Shown here in pieces: positions 1 through 11,200 of a stretch of 64,000 nucleotides of DNA (the stretch's first letter is position 1; each line of letters opens with the position of its first letter). This DNA is from Acanthaster planci (lineage: Eukaryota > Echinodermata > Asteroidea > Valvatida > Acanthasteridae), in the NCBI RefSeq assembly GCF_001949145.1, contig NW_019091391.1:29596-93595 (forward strand). Reading direction: 5' to 3'. A program made the translations under genes and the position numbers. Under the pieces are notes generated by a model that worked only from the letters and a program-made list of their open reading frames with translations, did not search any database and was not told where the DNA came from.

Positions 1-1745
1 GAGTAATTTGGAGAAACATTAATTTTTGGCCAAAATTTAATAATTTTGCAAGGCTAACCCCTTGTAATTTTTTCAAATTTTTGCATTTTGATATTCCATT
101 AAAATCGACATCTGTATACTTTGAAAAGAACGAAAATGTTATTCTTTTCATTCAAACCTTCTTTCTGAGTAATTTTGAGAACCATTAAATTTTGGCCAAA
201 ATTTAATTATTTTGCAAGGCTAACCCCTTGTAATTTTTCCAAATTTTTGCATTTTGAATTTCTATTAAAATCGAAATCTATATACTTTAAAAAGAACGAA
301 AATACATTTGTTTTGATTTAAAACTTCTTTTTGAGTAATTTGGAGAAACATTAATTTTTGGCCAAAATTTAATAATTTTGCAAGGCTAACCCCTTGTAAT
401 TTTTTTCAAATTTTTGCACTTTGAATTTCCATTAAAATCGACATCTATATACTTTAAAAAGAACGAAAATGTTATTCTTTTCATTCAAAACTTCTTTTTG
501 AGTAATTTGGAGAACCATTAAATTTTGGCCAAAATTTAATTATTTTTCAAGGCTAACCCCTTGTAATTTTTTTCAAATTTTTGCACTTTGAATTTCCATT
601 AAAATCGACATCTATATACTTTAAAAAGAACGAAAATGTTATTCTTTTCATTCAAAACTTCTTTTTGAGTAATTTGGAGAAACATTAATTTTTGGCCAAA
701 ATTTAATAATTTTGCAAGGCTAACCCCTTGTAATTTTTTTCAAATTTTCGCACTTTGAATTTCTATTAAAATCGAGATCTATATACTTTATAAAGGACGA
801 AAACACATTTGTTTTGATTTAAAAGATCTTTTTGAGTAATTTGGAGAAACATTATTTTTGGCCAAAATTTAATAATTTTGCAAGGCTAACCCCTTGTAAT
901 TTTTTCAAATTTTTGCATTTTCAATTTCTATTAAAATCGAGATCTATAAACTTTATAAAGGACGAAAACACTTTTTTTTATTTAAAAGATCTTTTTGAGT
1001 AATTTGGAGAAGCATTAATTTTTGGCAAAAATTTAATAATTTTGCGAGGCTAACCCCTTGTAATTTTTTCAAATTTTTGCATTTTGAATTTCTATTAAAA
1101 TCGACATCTATATACTTTAAAACAAACGAAAATACATTTGTTTTGATTTAAAACTTCTTTTTGGAGAAACATTAATTTTTGGCCAAAATTTAATAATTTT
1201 GCAAGGCTAACCCCTTAATTTCCATTAAAATCGACATCTGTATACTTTGAAAAGAACGAAAATACATTTGTCTTGATTGAAAACTTCTTTTTGAGTAATT
1301 TCGAGAAACATTAAATTTTGGCCAAAATTTAATTATTTTGCAAGGCTAACCCCTTGTAATTTTTTCAATTTTTTGCATTTTGAATTTCTATTAAAATCGA
1401 CATCTATATACTTTAAAAAGAACGAAAATTCATTTGTTTTGATTTAAAACTTCTTTTTGAGTAATTTGGAGAAACATCAATTTTTGACCAAAATTTAATT
1501 ATTTTGGAAGGCTGACCCCTTGTAATATTTTTCAAATTTTTGCATTTTGAATTTTCATTAAAATCGACATCTATATACTTTGAAAAGAACGAAAATGTTA
1601 TTCTTTTCATTCAAACCTTCTTTCTGAGTAATTTTGAGAAACATTAAATTTTGACAGAAATTTTATTATTTTGCAAGGCTAACCCCTTGTAATTTTTTTC
1701 AAATTTTTGCATTTTGAATTTTCATTGAAATCGAGATCTACATAT
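1..1745. repeat. AT-rich satellite, about 11 tandem monomers of about 166 bp
   Basis: Monomers begin with a GAGTAATTT-type motif at 1, 167, 333, 500, 667, 834, 997, about 1161 (shortened), 1293, 1459 and 1626, so the spacing is 163-167 bp except for one copy of about 132 bp. All carry a conserved core CAAGGCTAACCCCTTG, an inverted repeat (CAAGG/CCTTG around CTAACC). Two tail types alternate irregularly: TTATTCTTTTCATTC and ACATTTGTTTTGATT. The block is cut by the window edge, so its full size is unknown. A chance open frame at 1413-1610 is only satellite sequence. Confidence 0.95.
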
Positions 1746-2010
1746 TTCAAACAAAGTTGCAGTTTATATTACATCCTAGCTGTAAAAAATAATTTTTGAA
1801 AAATTCCCCTCCCTCGAAAAAGTCGACAGGGGTTAGCGTTCCAATTGTTTTTAATTTATAGCTGTGAAAAATCATGAAAAATTGCCCCCTCCCTTCAAAA
1901 AAGTTGCAAAGGATTAACCCTGCAATTTTTATTCAATTTGGAATTATAAAACCTTTTTCAAAATTTTCTGCAACCTGAAAAAAGTGGCAAGGCTTCCCTT
2001 TGCAGTACTG
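1746..2010. repeat. Decayed satellite edge
   Basis: Three degenerate echoes of the satellite core follow the array: segments with GACAGGGGTTAGC, GCAAAGGATTAACCC and GGCAAGGCTTCCC, each beside AAAATTTTT-like runs. Spacing is irregular and identity is much lower than inside the array. I read this as old, diverged monomers at the edge of the block. Confidence 0.6.
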
Positions 2011-3832
2011 TAATACTGTTGAAACCTATGGATGTGACTGCTGAAATTTCAGGGGGGTGTAACATGACATGAATTCCCTGTATTGGTTTCGTATTCCTTC
2101 CATATTTGCGTCAGAGTGATGAATATTTATTATACATTCCATCAGGATAACTTGAATATTACAATTCCTCATTTTATACAATAACTACTGGTGAGTGTAA
2201 TATTAGGTATAATATAAATCGACATGTATTTACAAACAGGAATGGTAAACTGCCCTTTTCAACAGCTCTTAAGCTTAAAAGAAGTTCCCCTCATTTCCTG
2301 GATATGCCCTCTCAGATATCGGATCCTGGACGTTCAAGAGCACATCTCCGGCCAGAAGCTCCAGTGCATCTGGCAATTTAATACCGTAGGCTGTCAACTC
2401 CCAGAAGAAACTCCTAAAATGATGACCCCCTGTTACTTGTGTATCAGAATAAAAGTTATATCCAATAAGTCTTTCATTCAATAAAACATCAGGACTTGTG
2501 GATAATATCTCGAAGTTACTCACGGGGGAAAAATCAGGCATACGTTTCTACTGCATATTACAAAAACATGTGCACCAATTAATGGAGTCATAATTGTTTC
2601 TATGGAAAATGGAAGACACTTCATTTAAATAAATACGTCAAGATCCAATGTCAACTAACATACAATTTGCCCATGGATGGATGCCACAGAGAATATGAAA
2701 CAAAGATGCTGATTGGTGTAGAGCTGGACGGTGTAATTCTACAGTGTATTTCAGTCCAATCCTTGCGACATATACGTCTTTGTTTTGGGGGCTGTATCCA
2801 AATCTGTTGTTTAGAGCTAGGTTTAGGTCATCATTCCATTGGACACATGAGGCAATATGCTGACAATAGACACAGCAGTTACTCTGGAATTCCATGCAGG
2901 ACACGGCATGGACATGACATTTCATGAAGTGAACTGATGGGGGGGGGCGGTTCTCCATTCCCTCTCATACACTCTCGCTGCATATCCCAATGCCCACTTC
3001 ATAAGCCACATTACATCAATAGGTCACTGTATAAATTTGGATCCACAGTGACATTTTCATGACCCTACTATCCTGTGTAGATTAAATTGACATTACTGCA
3101 TTACTCTCGGAAATTAAAGAATGCATTCTTAACTCACAAAATCACTTGTCAGATGTGACAGGGACATGAAAAAATCGGACTGAACATTTATAGAATGCCC
3201 CTAACTGGACATGCTATGATAATTACACTCTGGAGATACAAGAAACTCACACACTTTCATTGAAGTTCATGTTCAGCGGTATGATTCTGATGCAACTTTG
3301 TTGATGAGGCACCAATCATCTACAAGAGTCATCACTTAAGAGGCATCAATCATCTACAAGAGTCATCACTTATGAGGCATCAATCATCAACAAGAGTCAT
3401 CACTTGTTAGAGTGAGCCAGTCAGAATCTGTCCTATCCTGTCTGTCAAACATATGAGGTAGTCTGCTCAAAACGCCCTCTGAATTTCAGAATATTTGATA
3501 ACTTACTACAACTGTGATATGAGTGTTGTGCATTTCACTTGTGAGTTTTTTGCGAGAATTACAATTATACTCTCAACCTTAAATATGGAAGCATGTCAAC
3601 TGATGAAGGATTACCCTTCTGTCTTTACTCTGCAACCAATAAGTCATTTCTCGCATTTCCATTATTACGTCATCACAGCACACTCTACAACAAATATTCA
3701 ATTTCCTCCGCCAACTATTGCTCCTGGATCCACTTTGTATCAACCTAAAATTTCTCATCAACTGTTCAGTCCTGGATTTTTTCATAAATACATTACATTC
3801 CTAATCCTATACATTAAAAAGAGCACCAAAAT
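2011..3832. other. Flank between satellite and EGF-precursor gene, no exon seen
   Basis: Short open frames occur on both strands (for example 2638-2958 minus) but lack splice context, compositional bias or recognisable motifs. The stretch holds one three-copy tandem repeat (3306-3407) and a G8 homopolymer near 2940. Confidence 0.5.
3306..3407. repeat. Three-copy 34-bp tandem repeat
   Basis: GAGGCATCAATCATCTACAA-type units start at 3306, 3340 and 3374 with an exact 34-bp period and only a few substitutions between copies. Confidence 0.9.
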
Positions 3833-3838
3833 TTTATT
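3833..3838 (-). other. Candidate poly(A) signal of the EGF-precursor gene
   Basis: TTTATT on the plus strand reads AATAAA on the minus strand, about 920 nt past the stop codon at 4757-4759. It is the first canonical hexamer I found downstream of the stop; another lies near 2128. Assignment is by position only. Confidence 0.35.
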
Positions 3839-4756
3839 ACATTCCTCAATTACAACCCAATTTTGAGTAACAAGTCTTAAAAGGACCCTTTGGAGAATAT
3901 TAAAGTAAAGCAAAACACACAACAACGTTGCTTTTGGAAGACTGCGTGTTCTATTTACATCTAGGTTTCTGACAGGCAATGCCAAGATATCAAGTATATG
4001 ACACTCTCCCTTGGCCTGGCATCCAAACATACCGAGCGCACTTTGCCGAGGTCAGAGTTGAAAGGAAAATGCAACCAACCTCAGAAGACATTGTTCACAA
4101 CCGGTTAAACAACATCTCCATTCCATGTGGAAAACTTGGTCTTGCTCTGTCATTCCACAGGGCTTCATAATTCCGGTCCTCTTTTCCCAGACTGTCATAA
4201 AAATTCCACGGACCAATTAGTACCCCACCAGCTAACTTACCTGGTGTCCAAGAATAAACATTAAGCCATTCAAGCAATTGGTCTGGTTTAAACCTACACC
4301 AAGATTTCTCTTAACTAGGATTTCTCGACACAATAGTCAGAGTAACTTCACATGAAACCAGTGTAGCCCCATTCCACTGGTTTTTAACATTTAAATGGCA
4401 GCTAAATGTTCATTATCTCATATAAAAATATATATCTTGGCTATATACTTAGTCGCATCCATACCTGTCAAGTGTGGCCACCCAAGTCCCAAACAGTGGC
4501 CAATTGCCAAAGGTCTGATCATTCAAACCTGCAAATCAGCGGCAGCTTGGAATTCCATGCCTTGAGATATTGAAGTGAGTTTGCTATTCAAATCTCTTGG
4601 CCACTTTGCACCCATCAGGTGTCTTGCTGATCGTTTCTGATTGGACAAGCCAGTCAAAACTTGTTTGGAATTCTTGCATTAAACTTTGGGCGTGGTTAGA
4701 AGTAATCGAGCCACGCCTACCTTGTGCACCAAGGAAGAGAGTGAGGCACGCATGAC

Positions 4757-5209
4757 TCACTTGGAATTCTTGGGTATGAGTTTGGGCGTGTTCACGTATA
4801 CATTGTCTGGCCAAGCCCGTCTGGTGCCCACCACTCTATCGTACTGGTTCTCCGTGCTTGGCGGGGCGGTGGGTGGAGACTGGGCATCGCCATCGATGTC
4901 TACGTAGTCCTCGTTTTGCTTCAGTTGTAACTGCTCCTGCTCCATGGACAGTTTCCGGTGTAGGAGGGCGTGGGCAGCCACGCCCCCGGCCAGCTTGAAG
5001 GTAGGCTTAGGCATGATGACCGGTGCTCCCTTCCGCGGAGTCTGGTAACCGCATGGCCCTACCCGCCGCAGGGTAGGAATGTGAGCCGGTTCCATGTAAC
5101 GTTCAGTCTCTGCAGGGTGGGTAGGGGCCTTCCGCTTGCAGGAATGATAGAGGGGAAGTGTTGCTGAGGCCGAGGGCAGGGTTACTCTCTCTGAAGAAGC
5201 TATCAACCT
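4757..5209 (-). CDS. EGF: EGF precursor, last exon, tyrosine-containing cytoplasmic tail
   Basis: Phase 0 acceptor (TTACTTCAG), 150 codons and stop TGA at 4757-4759. No domain is recognised, but several tyrosines sit in acidic or Asn-containing contexts: [21 protein letters not shown] and [13 protein letters not shown] fits the Grb2-SH2 Y-x-N pattern. There is no NPxY endocytosis motif. The tail (exons 8435-4757) is about 200 residues. GC content is clearly higher than in the flanking non-coding DNA. Confidence 0.88.
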   Translation of the reverse strand, partial: RLIASSERVTLPSASATLPLYHSCKRKAPTHPAETERYMEPAHIPTLRRVGPCGYQTPRKGAPVIMPKPTFKLAGGVAAHALLHRKLSMEQEQLQLKQNEDYVDIDGDAQSPPTAPPSTENQYDRVVGTRRAWPDNVYVNTPKLIPKNSK

Positions 5210-8200
5210 CTGAAGTAAGCAGAGAAAAGTTGAATGAGTCAGTCAACACTCAACATTCTGGTTGTAATTTTTAAAGAATTAGGTTTAACTGATGTCTGAC
5301 AATCTGCCCCACAACACCACCACTAATGAGCAGGGATGGATGGATGGCCGAGTTGGGGAAGCATTGATATTTTGATGGTCAGTCCAACTTCATTCAATTT
5401 TCAGTTCCCTCCACAAAATTGATGGTGATTTTCTCTGACATAGATAACTTTAGTTCGAAAGGTTGAATTTTTTCAAGTGATTTTCTTATCTTCACCAAAT
5501 CCCAAATTGAAAAAACATGTGAGGGGATAAGTTCTGGCTAGGAATCATGGCCGGTTCTGCTCTTCCCAGAAGGTTCCGTATTCATTTTCCACAGCACTTT
5601 CAAAACAACCGTAACAGAGGATGCCGACTCTCCCACTGGGAAAACATCACATGCCAACGTGTCACTGGGACAGGGTTGCCTGTATTCAACTCAACTTGCT
5701 GCCCCAGGTTTCCAAAATTAGACGCTCCTATCATAAACCAGTGACCCCACTTCCTGACTGTGCAACTTGATTTCTCTAGGAAGGCATATTTGAGATTCTG
5801 AGTGGCATATCATTTGCACTGAAAATTCAAATAAATGACAACAGAACAGAACAAACTGAACGGCAAGGCACCAAGATTACTTGGAGCACTAACTCTTGGA
5901 GATATTTGAACCACTCGAGTCTTCGATACATCAAGCCATACAGAAACATCAAATGAATAATTTCTTGCCCTGCACTACTTAAGTTGCATATGAAATGCAC
6001 TTCTTCTTGCAACAGACATTGTTAGGTTACAAAATGGACCATCTATTCTTTAAACCCTCACAATTCTTCACACTTTCCATATCCATAGTCTTAAATTCAA
6101 GGACCACAAGCCGATTTTTCAATCTCTGCTGGCTTTGTGGTTTTTTTCTTCCTCCAATGCTTGTCTCGCCTGGTCCTCTTGTTTAAGAATTGAAGTGAGT
6201 CAGTCTGAGGTCAGAGGAAGCCCACAATCCCTGGTCTGAAAGTCCCAGAGGAATAAACCAACCCCCCCATCAACTTGTCCTTCTAAAGTGGTAAATTGGT
6301 CCCAAGCTTAAAGATTCATCACACCACCAGTGCAGCAGTTTCTACTGTGGATGTCCACAACTGTACACCATTTTTTCTCCATTGTTCCCGGGCAACACAC
6401 AAAACAGTCTTACAATGGAGATGTAGGTTTGACTTATGGGCATAGATTTCCTAGCCGCTGCTTTATTCCACGCAATAAGTTGGCCTATAAGTGCAACCTC
6501 CACATGACGTTTTCCAATCCGTTCAAGTTTGGTTTCCTTCTCATTCAAAGTAATCTTCCCAACTGGATTCCCCTTCTAGTTTCAATTTTCTCTTTCCACA
6601 TCCAATTCAATTCCCTACCTAACTTCTCATAACCTTTGACTTTAACCCCCAATTTGCTCCTTAATAATCATATAACAATAGATACAATAATAATCACATC
6701 CCCATATTAAGTTTCCTCCCTATTTACAGTTCTCCCTCTTAGAACTACCATTTCTTGTCATTTAAAGTTTCCAAATCTCAAATTCACTTTTCAGTAGGTT
6801 TTGCTTTTCATTTTGAAATTCCCCCTTTTGCTTTATCAATATAGGCTCCCTTTTAACACCATCTGCCAACTTTGTTCCAATATGAAATTACTGCGCCACT
6901 AAATGGTAACCAAAACGTCAGGAATACTTGGTAGCAAGTTACAGAAAAAAAACAAAAACAACAGAGCTCCAGCCCTTACAAGAATCACTCAGCATTCTGA
7001 TTTTGTCGTACCTGGGGCTACAGCACACAGTTTGTTTTACGTGATCTGTTATCTTAACCCCTCTATCCACATAGCTCAACTTCCTAGACGGGGGGAGGAG
7101 TTAATTACTTGACATTGGTCACTTCCTGTCGGACCGGACCTGACCTGTGCCAGTGGCTCCCTCAGCTACTTGTCAAATGTAATTACGTCCCTTCTTGGGG
7201 ACTCCTTTTTTTAATCAGGTTTGAGATCACCGCTTTGTGGCAAAATTATATCCCTTCCGACTTGCAATTTTTACGTGTGCGTCAGTGCAAACTTACATGT
7301 ATTAATCCGAATATCTTGAAATTCTCAAATTTGGAATTTTTGACCTTACTGCTCGAGCTAAGCACTCGGTAGAATTTCATGAAATGAGTACAAAACTCTC
7401 AGATGGATTTCAAATTCAAGACAGTTTGTGGATCTTCAAGGTAATGATATCACCAACGTTGTACTTTAAGCAAAAGCCTGGTACAAATACCAACAAATTT
7501 CTGCTGAAGGACAACATCTGCTGTTTCTGTGTGTAGAAGTCTCCTGCTTCCCTGAACAGACAGAGTGTTTCCTGAAGTCATATAAATGCATCTTTCAAAG
7601 AAAGTCTCAACCAGATGTAAATGATCATCAATTACTCTGTCTGAGCTGGGAGAAGTGGTGGGGCCAAGGGCAAGGTGTTGGGACTTAAAATTCTTCTTTT
7701 AATAAGCACCTGCGGCCAAAGAGGGATTGCTCCAAGAACCACCTGTCTCTGGCCTGACTTGGCCGACCTTTGACACCCTCTCCTGCTCTTGGGCAAGGCC
7801 AGGTGGTGGACAGACTTGGCAAGCATCTGGTGTCTCAGACATTCAATGTTGTTCTTCAGATCTGCCTAATTGCTCATTTCCAGAGGCAAGATTTCCGTGC
7901 AACCATCAACTGATAACAACGGAGGTTCAAATCTCCTTGACAACTGTCACATTTACCAAAGAAAAAAAGATTTGCTGAGCGTAATGCTTTGATTATATTT
8001 AAGGGCCTCTGAAATGCACTACGTTTAAGAGTGGACACAAACTGGTTAATATGGATAATACACTGAGGCAGTCATGGAAAAATATTTCTTCAGTTGTTCA
8101 AAGACTTTAAATTAGAGAGAATAATCAATTTCTTAGCCTTTTTACTTGTGTCAATCAATTCAGCAGGGAAGTAAAACTCCATGCTGGCCAGTGAAAAGCA

Positions 8201-11200
8201 GGGTAAATTTGCTTGGTGGACTCGTAATAAGTCTAAGTCTTAGATCTTTCAATACGCAATGTCTATCTTGAGGATTCCTGAACTCACCGTGGTGGCAACT
8301 GGTGAGGGTGGGGATGTCTGACCCTCAGTGGCAGCACTGTTGTTCTTGGGTCTGTCAGATTCCCGTCTGCAGTTGAGCCCATCCAGGGACTGCATACTGA
8401 TCTCTGTGTGCAAGGCAGCTTTCGGAATCTTGGACCTGAAACAACAATGCACACAGTTAAGTTGAAAGAGAGGCTAGGGTAGCATACCTAGTCAAGTGAA
8501 AGAGAGGTTAGACTAGCATACCTAGTCAAGTGAAAGAGAGGCTAGACTAGCATGCCTTAGTTACTTGAATGGGGTGTAGCATAACAGCGCAACAATGCAT
8601 ATGAATGAAAATTTCCTTTTGACTTTTGTACTTATTTAAAGTGTAGTCATGCCTTTCAAAAGGTACATGATTTTTTCACGAGCATTCACAGTTTCTGAAC
8701 AGTAAGCTAAATAGTGGCCTCTAGACACTCGACCAACATCACTTCAAAAAGTCAACGGAAACGGGTTAGGAACTGACAAACGAGGATGACTTCAATCATG
8801 AACGTTAGTACAATTAAACCTTGTTAATCAGAGCACTGTTTATACAACATTCTGCTTATAATACAGAATTTCTTGGAAATTTTAAAGTCCTAATTCTTTG
8901 TTCATCATTGTTCTCATTCCTGAAAATACAAGGTTTCTATTATAAACAAGGTAATCTGTAAAGTTCAAAGGACCTCCTATTAATGAAATTCAACTGCCCG
9001 ATAACATTTAAACTCCTTGCTTGTGAGACCAAGTCATGAGATCTTGGAGCAAGGACCAATTTACCTCTTTCTGTGGATGAGGCAAGCAATGCCGACGATG
9101 ACGAGGAAGACTGGAACGAGTATTCCCACGGAGATGGCCGCTACCATGGCACCACTCATCCCGCTGGCTGGAATGATGGGCTTGACGTAGAGACAGCGTT
9201 CTCCGGCATAGCCAGTCTGACAACTACGGAAGGCAAAAATCAAGCCATTTCAGATGATTGGTGATAGTTAAGAGGGACCTATATTTTGCTGTCTAATAAT
9301 GGCGCTCGCGGTTGAGTTTCAAGATAACAGCTTACTCAGCCAAAGTACGTCATGTTTGCTGATGACACCATAAGAATAAACGCCAGTTTGAGTCAATTTA
9401 GAGGGAGATTAATGCAGATTTAAGACTTCATTGTAAGCATTTACACCGTGAATGCCCAAAAGCCAAGCACAACTCAACTTCAGCAAACCCTGCGGTGAAT
9501 CCTTCACTACTTCAAACTAATGCTACCGTTCCCTTCTTGCAGCAAGTATGAATCAGCGTTTAAGATTTCAGGAACTTACAGGCAAGAGGGTTTCTTGATG
9601 TTGATTAACCAGCGACAAATTCCGCCGTTGACACAGTAGTAGCGATACTCTGGCCCGCACACCCCGAAGTGGGATGTATCCGGGGTTGTGGCCCGACCAC
9701 CCACCACGTCGTCCGGGTACAAGGTGACTGTCGCTGGGTTACCATCAGCTGTGTCATCCCTGCCACCCATACTTTTGGTCAGACTGTTGGACGAGGCCGG
9801 AATATGGTGGCCCGGTGGTAGGGTGGAACGGGAGGCGGTGGTGGAACGAGGCGTGGCCAGGGCGGGGTGCCGGCGTCTGGTTGCGCTGGCCATGGTGTAA
9901 TGGCTTACAGGTGCTACGGTGGTCGTCGGGCGCTTGGTGGTGGTCCGTAAGGGGTAGGTGATCTGGGGTGGAGCTATTAACTCTGATCTGGGCGTCGTTG
10001 GGGCTGATAAACAAAAACGGCATCAATGCAGCAGTGACTCTACAGCATGTTACACTCAAGAACAAGTACACGTATGATACTCGGGGGTGTCAGAAAAAAG
10101 TATTAGTATTTCAGGGTGTTGAAAAAAGTATACAATTGTGGGCAGAGCTCTTGCCAGTGGATGCTTCTGGTATAAATTCAAATATGATTTATTCTCTGCT
10201 TCCCTCCAACAAACATAGAAAACATTACAAATTTCTGAGCCAAATGAACAGAGAGAGCTATTTCCAGCAACAAAGTAAGAAAATAAAAAAAATCTGAAAA
10301 AAAAGTAGAATATCTGAAAATCTGAACAACAGGTTCTAATGAGCTGGAAACGATCGAACGAACCCTTCATGCTGATCTTGCGGTTTTTGATCACTTGCAC
10401 TTGCCAGTGGAGTTGCCCTCGTTGATAATTGATTCATAACAGAGCACAGAAATACGAGAGTGATTGACGCTGTGGGCTGGTCATTCAAGAGATTAACCTC
10501 GCCTTTCTTGGTCATACATGTCAAAAGTGATTTCCCGGTCACTGACCAAATAGTTATGACAAACTCGGACATGCCTGTTTGCGAACGTCACACAAACTTG
10601 AGAGTTGATTTCCACTGAGGGAAACTGCAATACGTGTTTGCCTGCAGACAAGTTCAATGCCAAATTTTTGGCCTTGGGCCACTAACTAAGCCTTTTGATC
10701 GACAAGACATTGCAGGTAAAAAACGAATGAAAATATTCCCATTTATTACAGAAAACAGGCTGTATTGCTGTATTGTATTGAAAGTCAGAAGCATCCCTCA
10801 TCCTATCAATTCTCTCAACAGAACTATACCTTCCAAGCAGAAATTGTGTCTGGATTACTCAACACAAACTGACTGACAGTAAAAGATTCAAACTGGGAAC
10901 TGGGGACTGAAAGTATCTATCTCTGGAAGCAACTTAATGTTCCCAGAGCCTCCCTGGAGACATCAAGGCCTGTTAAATCATGACAGGAAATCAGCATGAT
11001 CTGGCATTTTCTTCTTGGGGGCTGGGAGGGGACCATGGAAGTTATTCCTTTGCTGATTTCTCACCCATCGCACACCTTTAATCACAAGTCTCAAAGGGCA
11101 GGTGTCAGNNNNNNNNNNNNNNNNNNNNNNNNNNNNNNNNNNNNNNNNNNNNNNNNNNNNNNNNNNNNNNNNNNNNNNNNNNNNNNNNNNNNNNNNNNNN

